Below are positions 46,453-54,802 of a DNA stretch of 64,000 nt, in pieces; position 1 is the stretch's first letter; every line of letters starts with the position of its first letter. This DNA is from Helcobacillus massiliensis. Its GTDB lineage: Bacteria > Actinomycetota > Actinomycetes > Actinomycetales > Dermabacteraceae. Both the position numbers and the translations under genes were made by a program. The stretch is taken from positions 248,001 through 312,000 of the forward strand of contig NZ_JACHWP010000001.1 in NCBI RefSeq assembly GCF_014191425.1, given 5' to 3'. A model generated the notes under the pieces. That model had not been told where the DNA came from. It was given only the letters and a program-made list of their open reading frames with translations, and ran no database searches.

Positions 46453-47999
46453 CCTCGGGGGGAAGTGTTGAACTCTACGTTCAGCACTTCCCCCGTTTCC
46501 TTCATCTCGTCCAGATCGGCGCGGGTGAACTCTGCGCCGTGGTCGAAGAACCACGACGCGATGGTCAGCGTCGTCGCGCCGACGAAGATCTTGTCGATGA
46601 AGTACTCGAACAGCAGTTCCCTGGTCTCGCGGGTGTCCATCGTCGCGTGGGCGAAGCGCTGGTAGAACGCCCCGATCGACGCCTCGTCCTCGAACAGCGT
46701 GGCCTTGACGTGTTCGGCCTGGATCGCGGAGTCCAGCTCCTTCTTCTGCTCCTCCAGCGCCGCCATCGCCTGGGCCGTGGACTCGTTGAAGATCCCTGCC
46801 GAGATCGCCTTCACGAAGTTGGCCAGCTTGCCCTCAACGTCGCGTCTACGGGCCTCCAGGGCCTCCAGGACGTCCCTGCCGCGCTCGTGGGTCTCCCGGT
46901 AGTGGTGAGCCATGTCGACCGCCAGAGAGGCCAGCATCTCGGTGTCGTCGAGGAAGGACTCGACGACCTCGACCACGCGCTGCTCGATGTCGTCCTTGCG
47001 CACCGCCTTGGCCGCACACTTTTTCTTGCGCTGGTTCAGGCAGTTGTAGTACCGGTACTTCCGGCCAGTCTTCGACGTGCCCGAGACACCTTCCATCGAC
47101 GCGCCGCACCGTTCGCAGAACAGTCGGCCCGTCAGCCAGTAGTCAGGTGCCTCGTCGCCCATCGAGGCCAGCTCGGCCTTCGTCTTCGCGCCGCGGCGCT
47201 TGTTTACCGCGAACATCTTCTGGACCTGCTCGAACATCTCGTCGTCGACGATCTGCGGCATCCCGCCTGGGACCACGTGCCCGGCGTAGGGGTACTCGCC
47301 GATGTAGGCCCGGTTCTTCAGCATCTTGTTCAGCGTCTTGGGGGAGAACGTGAACCCGTTGGTCGTGCGGACGCCGGCAGCGTTCACCTCGTCGCAGATG
47401 CGCTGCATCGACTTGCCGGCGGCATAGTCGGCGAACATCTGCTCGACCACCGGGGCGTTCTGCGGGTCCAGCTCGTAGCGCTTGTCAGCGCCGATGGCGA
47501 AGCCGAAGATCTTCCTGCCGTTGGCCAAGGCCTTCTCGGCGTTGAAGTGGACCCCGCGGCGGATGTTCGCCGAGAGCTGCCTGGAGTAGTACTCGGCAAA
47601 GGCATCGCTGAGCCCCTCGACCAAGATCGAGTCGGGGTCATCGGTGGGGGAGAAGCCTTCGATGTAGTGCAGCTTGGCGCCGGCCATGCGGATCGCGTTC
47701 TTGACCTTCAGCAGGTCCATCCGGTCGCGGCCCAGGCGGTCGTTCTTCCAGACCGCCACGTAGGAAGGACGGATGCTCGGCAGCTCGCGCAGCATCAGCT
47801 GGAACTCGGGTCGTTCAGTGTTGGTGCCGGTCTTGGCCGCGTCGGCATACTCCCGGACTACTTGGAGCCCCTGAGCCTTGGCCCAGCGGTGGACCAGCTC
47901 ACGCTGCTGCTCGATGCTGGCCTCGTTCTGCGAGGACGAGGAGTACCTGTAGTAGCCGACGACCAGGTCGTTGTCGTTGAACTCCGGCTTGCCCCTCAT
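46419..47999 (-). CDS. Large serine recombinase (integrase) of the island
   Basis: 526 residues. Resolvase domain with the catalytic Ser near residue 20 (YYRYSSSSQNEASIEQQ) and KNDRLGRDRMDLL; recombinase domain (KIFGFAIGADKRYELDP, YIGEYPYAGHVVPGG); zinc ribbon (LFCERCGASMEG ... YYNCLNQRKKKCAAK) and a coiled coil around 400-450. The last ten codons plus the stop (GAGGNRTRVR) are read from the complement of the tmRNA 3' end, so the C-terminus depends on integration. ATG overlaps the stop of the small recombinase. Confidence 0.92.
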   Translation of the reverse strand: MRGKPEFNDNDLVVGYYRYSSSSQNEASIEQQRELVHRWAKAQGLQVVREYADAAKTGTNTERPEFQLMLRELPSIRPSYVAVWKNDRLGRDRMDLLKVKNAIRMAGAKLHYIEGFSPTDDPDSILVEGLSDAFAEYYSRQLSANIRRGVHFNAEKALANGRKIFGFAIGADKRYELDPQNAPVVEQMFADYAAGKSMQRICDEVNAAGVRTTNGFTFSPKTLNKMLKNRAYIGEYPYAGHVVPGGMPQIVDDEMFEQVQKMFAVNKRRGAKTKAELASMGDEAPDYWLTGRLFCERCGASMEGVSGTSKTGRKYRYYNCLNQRKKKCAAKAVRKDDIEQRVVEVVESFLDDTEMLASLAVDMAHHYRETHERGRDVLEALEARRRDVEGKLANFVKAISAGIFNESTAQAMAALEEQKKELDSAIQAEHVKATLFEDEASIGAFYQRFAHATMDTRETRELLFEYFIDKIFVGATTLTIASWFFDHGAEFTRADLDEMKETGEVLNVEFNTSPRGGAGGNRTRVR

Positions 48000-48568
48000 G
48001 ACGCGACGCCTTGCTCCGCGTACCGTCCCTCACCCTTGAGTGCCGCGTACAGCGTCTGTCGGGCCACACCGAGGTCGCGGGCCACCTTCGCCTTCGGGAC
48101 GCCCTCAGCGACGCGCTGGCGAGCCTCCTGCACCTGTCCAGGGCTCAGCTTCGGCCCCCGGTCGTAGACGCCCTTGCGCTTGGCGATGGCGATGCCCTCG
48201 GCCTGCCGCTCGCGGATGACCCGACGCTCCATCTGGGCGATGCCCGCCAGCACCGTGAGCATGAACTCCCCATGCGCGGTCTCGGTGCTCAGCTCCGGGT
48301 TGTCGACGAACTCCACCGCCACCCCCTTGTCTCGCAGCTGCTGCACCAGGGTCAGCAGGTCGGTCGTCGAGCGAGCCAGCCGGTCCGGCGACTTGACCCG
48401 CACGGTGTCGCCCTCGCGGACGTAGGCGAGCAGCTCCGTCAGCTGCTCCCGGTCGGCCACGCTCCTGCCCGAGACCTTCTCCTCGAACAGCCGGTCGACC
48501 TCGCCGAGTGCCTCGACCTGCCGCGCTGTGTTCTGGTCAGCGGCGCTCACGCGCACGTATCCGACCAC
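47996..48568 (-). CDS. Small serine recombinase (resolvase/invertase family)
   Basis: 190 residues. VVGYVRVSAADQN holds the catalytic Ser (residue 8), KSPDRLARSTTDLL and GEFMLTVLAGIAQMERRVIRERQAEGI are family motifs, and GVPKAKVARDLGVARQTLYAAL is the C-terminal HTH. GTG at 48568 is chosen because AGGAG lies 4 nt upstream; an ATG at 48589 is the alternative. Co-transcribed with the large recombinase (ATGA overlap). It may resolve or invert the element at the dyad just upstream. Confidence 0.88.
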   Translation of the reverse strand: MVGYVRVSAADQNTARQVEALGEVDRLFEEKVSGRSVADREQLTELLAYVREGDTVRVKSPDRLARSTTDLLTLVQQLRDKGVAVEFVDNPELSTETAHGEFMLTVLAGIAQMERRVIRERQAEGIAIAKRKGVYDRGPKLSPGQVQEARQRVAEGVPKAKVARDLGVARQTLYAALKGEGRYAEQGVAS

Positions 48569-48612
48569 TTGACTCCTGTGTCCGACCATGTCTAGACCGC
48601 CTCTCCACTCCT

Positions 48613-48644
48613 GTCCAATACTACGCTAACCAATGCTGTTGGAC
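48613..48644. other. Res-like dyad upstream of the small recombinase
   Basis: GTCCAA (48613-48618) and TTGGAC (48639-48644) form a 32-bp imperfect dyad, the size of a serine-resolvase subsite, about 45 nt upstream of the recombinase start. The target duplication of the TniAB transposon begins at the next base. Confidence 0.45.
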
Positions 48645-48652
48645 GCGGGATT
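48645..48652 (+). repeat. Target site duplication, left copy
   Basis: GCGGGATT, directly before the TGTG end of the transposon. It is identical to 59807-59814 in the same orientation. Confidence 0.75.
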
Positions 48653-48704
48653 TGTGACTTCGTCTGCTGAATGGCGGGGTTCTTCGGTCGCTTCGTGGCG
48701 GGGT
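48653..48704 (+). repeat. Left transposon end with repeated transposase-binding units
   Basis: TGTGACTTCG end followed by two copies of a unit ending GGCGGGGT (GCTGAATGGCGGGGT and GCTTCGTGGCGGGGT). It matches the complement of 59758-59806 with small differences. Multiple binding units at each end are typical of TniA/TnsB/MuA relatives. Confidence 0.7.
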
Positions 48705-49522
48705 CAGGTGACACCGATGACCAGGGTGCTCTGTGCGGCTTCGATGACGTCGTTGGTGATGGTGTCGAGTTCGTTGATCTTCAGGACCCGCTGGATCTGG
48801 GGGAAGAGGCGTTCGAGGAGCCGGAAGTTGCCGCGGGTGATCCGTGCGATGGCTGCGATGGCTTGGGCGTCGGTGAAGTCGTCGGGGTCGAGGGTCTTGC
48901 CGAGGGATCGCCAGTGTCGCTCGAGGACGAACAGCAGTTCGTCTTGTCCCAGGGGCCGGTACTGGTGGGCGAAGCCGACTCGGCTGTAAAACTGGGGGTA
49001 GTGGCTGAACTGCTTCTCCAGGCCGGGCATGCCGATCAGGATCAGGGCGATGTCGTCGCGGTCGTAGCGATCGCGCAGCAGTTCCAGAGCGGCGGGACGC
49101 AGTCGTTCGGCCTCGTCGACGATGATCAGCTCCACGTAGTTCCTGCCGTGTCGCCATCCCCAGGCCTCGGGAGTGGCCGTGCCGGGAGGTACGAGGTGCT
49201 GCTCGATGCACATGTTGGTGCGGGTGATGGCTTGGGTCAGCTCGTCCTTCAGGGTCCGCGGGGTGGTCAGCACGCTGGGGGTGTAGAGCACGGTGCGGCT
49301 CCGGTTCAAGGCGGCGTAGATCTTGGCGTCGTTGTCGGAGCGCGGCCCCCAGTAGGTCAGCAGGTCATGAGCCTTCTCGTAGTGTGCGTAGCGGCGCGCG
49401 GAGAGTGTCTTTCCTACGCCGGCTGATCCGAAGCACAAACCGATGGTGTGCCCGCGGCGCACGGCGTCGGCGAACTCGGTGAAGCGGCGGTGCTCCTTGG
49501 TGACGATGAAGCGCTGGCTCAC
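48704..49522 (-). CDS. tniB: TniB-like transposition AAA+ ATPase
   Basis: 272 residues. Walker A GSAGVGKTLSARRYAHYEKA, Walker B LIIVDEAERLRPAALELLRD, sensor region LILIGMPGLEKQFSHYPQFYSRVGF. This is the MuB/TniB/TnsC group that selects targets and activates the transposase. GTG start overlaps the tniA stop (4 nt). The 3' end runs into the left transposon end. Confidence 0.88.
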   Translation of the reverse strand: MSQRFIVTKEHRRFTEFADAVRRGHTIGLCFGSAGVGKTLSARRYAHYEKAHDLLTYWGPRSDNDAKIYAALNRSRTVLYTPSVLTTPRTLKDELTQAITRTNMCIEQHLVPPGTATPEAWGWRHGRNYVELIIVDEAERLRPAALELLRDRYDRDDIALILIGMPGLEKQFSHYPQFYSRVGFAHQYRPLGQDELLFVLERHWRSLGKTLDPDDFTDAQAIAAIARITRGNFRLLERLFPQIQRVLKINELDTITNDVIEAAQSTLVIGVT

Positions 49523-50916
49523 CTGAGGTCCTCCTTGTAGATCTTCAACGCCGACCTCGGCGCCGGAGCCGGTGCTTCGGTGATCCGTGGCGTCTCGGTA
49601 GGTGCGGCCACGAGGGCGATGCGTTCGTTGATGCTGGCTCGCAGCGCTCGGCGGCGGGCGTTGCGCGCGGCCTGGATCTCCTTGAGGCTGACCTTTTGAT
49701 CGTGGTGCTCTTGGTTGACGGCCTTACAGACGAATTCGTCGTGATCGAAGACGCGGATCTCGGTGATGTCGCGGGGGTCGTAGCGGATCACGACCGAGCG
49801 TCCGACGTAGCCGGCCAGAGTTGGCGAGACGTAGCGCAGGCCCTGGAAGCGGATGCCATCGCGGCGCACGACGCGGGTCTTGGCGACGGTCAACAGCAGT
49901 CTGTCGAGGTCTTCCAGGCTGTCGGGCATTCGGGGCAGCCAGCCGTCCGCGATCCACGCGCTGCGCGGGGAGGTTCCGAGCTCGCTGTGCGTGCGGTCGT
50001 TGTAGGTGGCCACGAACGCCTCCAGGGCGCTATCGAGGTCGGCCAGGGACAGTTTCGGTGTCGGCCAGGGGTCCCCTTCGGTGATGTGTCCGGGCAGGGT
50101 GGCGAGTAGCTCGGTGTTGATGGTCCCGAAGAACCGCTCGATCTTGCCCCGTCCCTGGGGTCGGGCGACGGTGGAGTGGATCAGTCGGATATGGAGGTCG
50201 ACGGCGGTGTGGGCGAGCTGGTCACTGGTGAAGTCGCTGCCGTGGTCGACGTAGAGCACGTCGGGCAAGCCGCACATCGGCCAGGCCGGGTCGGTCTTGT
50301 GCCAGATCGCTTGGCGCAGCGCCAGGGCGGTGTTCATCGCCGACGGTGCGCCCAGGAAGACTGTGTAGCCGCAGACCGCCCGGGAGCAGTCGTCGAGGAT
50401 CGTTGTCAGCCATGGCCGTGCGGGCTTGCCGTCGGTGCCCACCACCAGGATGTCGAGCATGGTGTGATCGGATTGCCACATCGCGTTGGGCAGCTCTGCT
50501 TGCCGGCGTAGCACCAGCTCGTGCTTGTCGCGGTAGGACGCTGCGCCCTCCAGGGCGAGGGTGACCATGCCGGGATCCAGGGTCCGCACGATGTCCCACA
50601 CCACCGAGTAGGAGGGGACCGGCCATCTCCGGGTGGCGCAGATGCCGGTGACTTTGCGATGGATCGTGGCGATGGCCGGCCGCGGCTTGCTCAGTGCCAG
50701 GCCCTCGATCAGGTCGACGAGGTCGGGCGGAAGGCGGCGGGTCCCGGTGTCCGCCCGTGAGGCTGTCTCCAGTCCGGCGTAGCCGTCGGCGCGGTAGCGG
50801 GCGTGCCAGCGCTCCAGGGTCCGCAGCCCTACATCGGTCTCGCGAGCTAAGCGCGCGAGGGGCACCTGGTCCTCGACGTGGAGCCTGAGGATTCGCCACC
50901 GCGCTCGAGCGTCCAC
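49519..50916 (-). CDS. tniA: TniA-like DDE transposase (Mu/Tn552 family)
   Basis: 465 residues. The start is GTG at 50916, 8 nt after the resolvase stop, with AGTAGG upstream; the longer frame to 51039 overlaps the resolvase. N-terminal HTH (DVGLRTLERWHARYRADGYAGLE), then the rve integrase core with acidic residues in MWQSDHTMLDI, YVDHGSDFTS and GRGKIERFFGTINTE (D, D, E), and a Mu-type C-terminal beta barrel (YVSPTLAGYVGRSVVIRYDPRDITEIRVFD). It catalyses strand transfer with TniB. Confidence 0.9.
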   Translation of the reverse strand: MDARARWRILRLHVEDQVPLARLARETDVGLRTLERWHARYRADGYAGLETASRADTGTRRLPPDLVDLIEGLALSKPRPAIATIHRKVTGICATRRWPVPSYSVVWDIVRTLDPGMVTLALEGAASYRDKHELVLRRQAELPNAMWQSDHTMLDILVVGTDGKPARPWLTTILDDCSRAVCGYTVFLGAPSAMNTALALRQAIWHKTDPAWPMCGLPDVLYVDHGSDFTSDQLAHTAVDLHIRLIHSTVARPQGRGKIERFFGTINTELLATLPGHITEGDPWPTPKLSLADLDSALEAFVATYNDRTHSELGTSPRSAWIADGWLPRMPDSLEDLDRLLLTVAKTRVVRRDGIRFQGLRYVSPTLAGYVGRSVVIRYDPRDITEIRVFDHDEFVCKAVNQEHHDQKVSLKEIQAARNARRRALRASINERIALVAAPTETPRITEAPAPAPRSALKIYKEDLR

Positions 50917-50923
50917 GACGCAC

Positions 50924-51520
50924 CTACTGCAAGGCGTTCTCGCGCCCGCGCTCGGCGCGCTGAAGGGCGCGGTAGACCGTGGAGCGGCCCACGCTGAACA
51001 GCTCGGCCAGCTCGCCCACGGTGTGCTCGTCGGCGGCATGTAGCTGGACGAGGTGAGCTTCTTGCCGGGGGGTGAGTTTCGGTGACTTCCCGCGCAGCCG
51101 GCCCTTGGCCTTGGCGACCTTCATCCCCTCGCGGGTGCGGGCACGGATGAGGTCGGCTTCGAACTCGGCGACCATCGCCAGCACGTTGAACAACAGTTTC
51201 CCCATCGGGTCGGTCGGGTCGTACACCGATCCGGCGATGCTCAGCTTCACTTCCCGCGCCGCGAGGTCGTCGGCGATCTGGTGGGCATCACGGACTGAAC
51301 GCGCCAGCCGATCGAGCTTGGTGACCACGAACGTATCGCCGTCCCGACAGGCAGCCAGCGCCTGCCGCAGGCCCTCACGGTCGGCGTTGCGGCCCGTGAG
51401 CCCGTGATCGACGTAGATGCGCTTGGGATCGACGCCGAACGCCGCGAGTCCGTCACGCTGCGCGGTCAGGTCCTGCTCGTCGGTGGAGACTCGGGCATAG
51501 CCGACCTTCAAGGGGGACAT
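50924..51520 (-). CDS. tniR: Resolvase of the TniAB transposon
   Basis: 198 residues. Serine recombinase with catalytic Ser12 (VGYARVSTDEQDL), TKLDRLARSVRDAHQIAD, MGKLLFNVLAMVAEFEADLIRARTREGM and a C-terminal HTH (HTVGELAELFSVGRSTVYRALQ). First gene of the resolvase-tniA-tniB operon. It should resolve cointegrates at the repeat cluster directly upstream (51535-51660). Confidence 0.92.
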   Translation of the reverse strand: MSPLKVGYARVSTDEQDLTAQRDGLAAFGVDPKRIYVDHGLTGRNADREGLRQALAACRDGDTFVVTKLDRLARSVRDAHQIADDLAAREVKLSIAGSVYDPTDPMGKLLFNVLAMVAEFEADLIRARTREGMKVAKAKGRLRGKSPKLTPRQEAHLVQLHAADEHTVGELAELFSVGRSTVYRALQRAERGRENALQ

Positions 51521-51534
51521 GCTCCCCAGTGTGT

Positions 51535-51660
51535 CATATAGCCTCCCTTCACCGGACAGTTCACCGGACGGGTCTTACGGGACAGCCCGCCAGGCGTGCC
51601 GTCGTTCCTCTCGATAAGTAGCGGTGGTGTCCGGTGAGGGTTCCACTTACGGGACGGTCA
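51535..51660. other. Res-like region of the transposon
   Basis: Two TTCACCGGAC copies (51548-51557, 51560-51569), TTACGGGAC (51575-51583), an inverted GTCCGGTGA (51629-51637) and TTACGGGAC again (51647-51655) lie upstream of the resolvase. Arrangement in several dyad-like pairs fits a multi-subsite res site. The rest of the 263-nt gap (51521-51783) shows no gene. Confidence 0.6.
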
Positions 51661-51783
51661 ATGCTCATGCCGCAGACCTCCCCCTCCCGCCGCAGAAGAG
51701 GTAACAGCGTTTGCTCCCGAGGACCGCGACGTTCTGTCAGTCGTCGTTGAATTTCCAGTGATGTCGGGCGCCGCGGGCGTGAG

Positions 51784-52389
51784 CTACAAGCCGAAGGCGC
51801 CGCCCTCGAGGAGGATGACGATGCCGAGGCCGATGAGGACCAGCGGGAAGAGGATGTGTTCCCAGCGTTCGAGGATCTCGGCGATGGGCCGGCGGGTGGC
51901 GACGTACTTGGCTGCGAGGACGAGGAGGCCGACCAGGGCGAGGAAGACGAGGCAGTAGGCGATGATCGCGGTGGTGGACGCGGTGGCGAAGACGGGGACG
52001 TAGACCCCGATGTTGTCTCCGCCGTTGGCGAACGTCACGGCGGCCACGGTCAGGACTCCGACCTGCTTGTCGGCGACCTTGGCCTCGTCATCGTCGTCGT
52101 CACCGCGGTTGCGCCACGCTCGCCATGCCGCGTAGAGGCCCAGGGCGAGGGGGATGAGCCCGAAGTAGGGCAGGGCGTCCTCGGGCAGGAAGCTGCGGGC
52201 CCCGAGGGAGATCACCACGGCGGCGAGCAGGATGCCCCCGAAGCCGAGGTACTGGCCGAGCAGGATCTTGCGGGTGGTGCCCCGCTGGCCGGCGCCGCGG
52301 GCGTAGAAGAGGGACAGGACGATGATGTCGTCGATGTTCGTGGCCACGAACAGGCCGATCGCCTGCAGGATCGGGGTGAGCAGTTCCAT
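51784..52389 (-). CDS. cadD: CadD-family cadmium resistance transporter, copy 1
   Basis: 201 residues, about five or six helices. IGLFVATNIDDIIVLSLFYARG and VTFANGGDNIGVYVPVF are the repeated (N/G)xDx acidic motifs of CadD; a cytoplasmic loop has five aspartates in a row. CadD exports Cd2+. GAAAGG precedes the ATG. Last gene of the cmtR - P-type ATPase - cadD operon. About 80% similar to copy 2 at 59054. Confidence 0.9.
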   Translation of the reverse strand: MELLTPILQAIGLFVATNIDDIIVLSLFYARGAGQRGTTRKILLGQYLGFGGILLAAVVISLGARSFLPEDALPYFGLIPLALGLYAAWRAWRNRGDDDDDEAKVADKQVGVLTVAAVTFANGGDNIGVYVPVFATASTTAIIAYCLVFLALVGLLVLAAKYVATRRPIAEILERWEHILFPLVLIGLGIVILLEGGAFGL

Positions 52390-52455
52390 CGGTGCCTTTC
52401 AGGGCGCGCCGGACCGCCGGCGGTGGGTCAGTGGGGCCGCGTTGGTCCGCGGGGG

Positions 52456-54360
52456 TCAGTGTCCGCGCGTGGGCTGGTGGGTGCGTGCGGCGCGCAGGCC
52501 GTTGAGGATGACCAGGACCTCGGCGACTTCGTGGATGAGTACGACGGCGGCCAGGCCCAGGACGCCGGTGATGGCCAGGGGTGGCAGCGCGGCGATGATG
52601 AGCAGTGACAGGACGATGTTCTGGTTGACGATGCGCCGTCCGCGTCGGGCGTGGGCGATGGCCTGGGGCAGCAGGCGCAGGTCCTGGCCGGTGAAGGCGA
52701 TGTCGGCGGACTCGATCGCGGCGTCGGAGCCTGTGGCTCCCATCGCGATCCCGACGTCGGCCGCGGCCAGGGCGGGGGCGTCGTTGATGCCGTCACCGAT
52801 CATCGCGGTGGGCCGGCGCACGCTGAGCTCGCCCACGGCGGCGGACTTGCCTTCGGGGCGCAGCTCGGCGCGCACGTCGCTGATGCCGGCCTGGGCCGCG
52901 AGGGCGCGGGCGGTGCGCTCGTTGTCTCCGGTCAGCATCGTGACGTCGATGCCCTGGCCCGCCAGGGTCGTGATGACCTCGGGGACCTCGGGACGGAGCT
53001 CGTCACGCACCCCGATCGCCCCGGCGACCGCGCCGTCGCGGTGGACGACGACGACCGTCATCCCCTGGGCCTCCAGGTCACGGACCCGGTAGGTGAGGTC
53101 GCCGGGGTCGACCCAGCGGGGGCTGCCGACCAGCACTACGGCGCCGTCGACGGTGCCGTGGATTCCGTGGCCGGCTTCCTCGGTGGTGCCCTGGGCGGCG
53201 GGGATTGTGGGGGCGGCGTGGGTGATGGCGGTGGCGAGGGGGTGGGTGCTGTGCTGCTCGAGCGCGGCGGCCCAGGCCAGGACCTGTTGCTCGGTGACGT
53301 CGGCGGCGGGGACGACGGCGGTGACGGTGGGCTGGTTGCGGGTCAGGGTCCCGGTCTTGTCGAAGGCGACGTGCCCGATGTCCCCGAATCGTTCGAAGAT
53401 GGCACCGCTCTTGATGATGACGCCGAACTTGCTGGCCGAGCCGACCGCGGAGACCACGGTGATCGGCACCGCGATCGCCAGCGCACACGGGGAGGCGGCC
53501 ACGAGCACCACCAGGGCGCGGGTGATCCAGGTCTGCGGGTCACCGGCGAGTGAGCCGATGAGCGCGACCAGCACGGCCAGGACCAGGACGCCGGGCACGA
53601 GCGGACGGGCGATGCGGTCGGCCAGCCGGGCGCGTTGCCCCTTCTCGGCCTGGGCGCGTTCGACCAGGCTCACGATCGTGGTCAGGGAGTTGTCGGTGCC
53701 GGGCGCGGTCGCCTCGACCTGCAGGGCTCCGGCGGCGTTGATCGCCCCGGCAGACACCTCATCACCGGGGCCGACCTCGACGGGGATGGACTCACCGGTG
53801 ATCGCCGAGGTGTCCACGCTGCTGTGCCCGCTGCGGACGATGCCGTCGGTGGCGATGCGCTCACCGGGCCTGATCAGCGTGACCTGCCCCGCGGCCAGGT
53901 CACGGGCCGGGACGCTCGCGCTATGGCCGTCGGTGAGGACGGTGGCGCTCTGGGGCACGAGCTTGAGCAGCGCGCGCAGCCCGGCACGCGCCCGGTCCAT
54001 CGCCCGGTCCTCCAAGGCCTCGGCGATGGAGTAGAGGAAGGCCAGGGCCGCGGCCTCCTCCACGTGGCCGAGGATGACCGCGCCGGTGGCGCTCATCGTC
54101 ATGAGGAGCGCGATGCCGAGCTTGCCCGTGGCGAGCTTGCGCAGCGCACCGGGGACGAACGTGGAGGCCCCGAGCAGCAGACCGACCCAGAACAGCACCA
54201 GCGCCGCGCTCTGGGCGCCGGACCACTCACAGGCCAGCCCGGCGACGAACGCGACCCCCGAGGCGATGGGGATCAGGACGGCGCGGTCAGCCCACCACGG
54301 GGTCTCGTGCTCGTCGTCGGTCTCGAGCTCCTCGACGGGGGTGTGGGTGGTCGCCCTCAT
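52456..54360 (-). CDS. Heavy-metal P1B-type ATPase
   Basis: 634 residues. TGES actuator motif, DKTGTLTRNQP phosphorylation site, HSTHPLATAI (HP motif) and MIGDGINDAPALAAADVGIAMG. The transmembrane metal motif is SPC (VAASPCALAIAVP), not CPC, and the last helix has HEVAEVLVILNGLR, features of the P1B-4 (Co/Zn/Cd) group. There is no N-terminal CxxC metal-binding domain, only a short acidic/His segment. ATG overlaps cmtR by 4 nt. Exports divalent metal, by context cadmium or zinc. Confidence 0.93.
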   Translation of the reverse strand: MRATTHTPVEELETDDEHETPWWADRAVLIPIASGVAFVAGLACEWSGAQSAALVLFWVGLLLGASTFVPGALRKLATGKLGIALLMTMSATGAVILGHVEEAAALAFLYSIAEALEDRAMDRARAGLRALLKLVPQSATVLTDGHSASVPARDLAAGQVTLIRPGERIATDGIVRSGHSSVDTSAITGESIPVEVGPGDEVSAGAINAAGALQVEATAPGTDNSLTTIVSLVERAQAEKGQRARLADRIARPLVPGVLVLAVLVALIGSLAGDPQTWITRALVVLVAASPCALAIAVPITVVSAVGSASKFGVIIKSGAIFERFGDIGHVAFDKTGTLTRNQPTVTAVVPAADVTEQQVLAWAAALEQHSTHPLATAITHAAPTIPAAQGTTEEAGHGIHGTVDGAVVLVGSPRWVDPGDLTYRVRDLEAQGMTVVVVHRDGAVAGAIGVRDELRPEVPEVITTLAGQGIDVTMLTGDNERTARALAAQAGISDVRAELRPEGKSAAVGELSVRRPTAMIGDGINDAPALAAADVGIAMGATGSDAAIESADIAFTGQDLRLLPQAIAHARRGRRIVNQNIVLSLLIIAALPPLAITGVLGLAAVVLIHEVAEVLVILNGLRAARTHQPTRGH

Positions 54361-54716
54361 GCCACGGTCCCGCTCGGGCAGCAGCCGGGCACCGTGCAGG
54401 TGGCATCCACGCACGGGGCGTTCTCATCGACGGCCAGCGTCACCTCGACCAGCGCGGTCATCGCCGCCCCCAGGTGGGGGTCGGCGATCTCGTACCGCGT
54501 CTGGCGCCCCTCGGGCTCGGCCACGACGATGCCGCAGTCCCGCAGGCAGGTGAGGTGGTTCGACACGTTCGACCGGGTCAGGCCTAGGTCGCGGGCGAGT
54601 ACCGCCGGGTAGCTCGGGCCCTCGAGGAGTGTCATGAGGATGCGGGAGCGGGTCGGGTCGGCCATCGCCCGGCCCAGCCGGTTCATCACGTCCAGCCGCG
54701 AAGCAATAGTCAGCAT
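54357..54716 (-). CDS. cmtR: CmtR-like ArsR-family Cd/Pb sensor repressor, copy 1
   Basis: 119 residues. C57, C61 and C102 fall at the same positions as the metal ligands of mycobacterial CmtR (LTCLRDC, APCV), with extra cysteines in the tail (VDATCTVPGCCPSG). LGLTRSNVSNHLTCLRDCGIV is the recognition HTH. The ATG is probably leaderless. It heads the operon with the ATPase and cadD, which it should repress until Cd2+ or Pb2+ binds. Confidence 0.92.
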   Translation of the reverse strand: MLTIASRLDVMNRLGRAMADPTRSRILMTLLEGPSYPAVLARDLGLTRSNVSNHLTCLRDCGIVVAEPEGRQTRYEIADPHLGAAMTALVEVTLAVDENAPCVDATCTVPGCCPSGTVA

Positions 54717-54802
54717 GCGCTGACCATACAGAACCTGCTGACCTCTCGTGTGTGGCTCCCGCTGCTGATATCTGCACATCTGCATTGGTGTATGGTCGTG
54801 GC
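54717..54802. promoter_or_regulatory. Divergent metal-controlled promoters of cmtR and the cadC-like gene
   Basis: On the minus strand TATGGT (complement of 54723-54728) lies 6 nt before the cmtR ATG; on the plus strand TATGGT (54791-54796) lies 6 nt before the ATG at 54803. Both transcripts appear leaderless. CAG-N6-CTG next to the cmtR -10 is shared with the second cmtR promoter and is a candidate CmtR operator half-set. Confidence 0.55.

Noticed and set aside
49519-51039. Longer start for the TniA-like gene at 51039
   Set aside because: The extra residues overlap the resolvase in another frame and are Ser/Ala/Pro-rich shadow; GTG at 50916 has a ribosome site and follows the resolvase stop.
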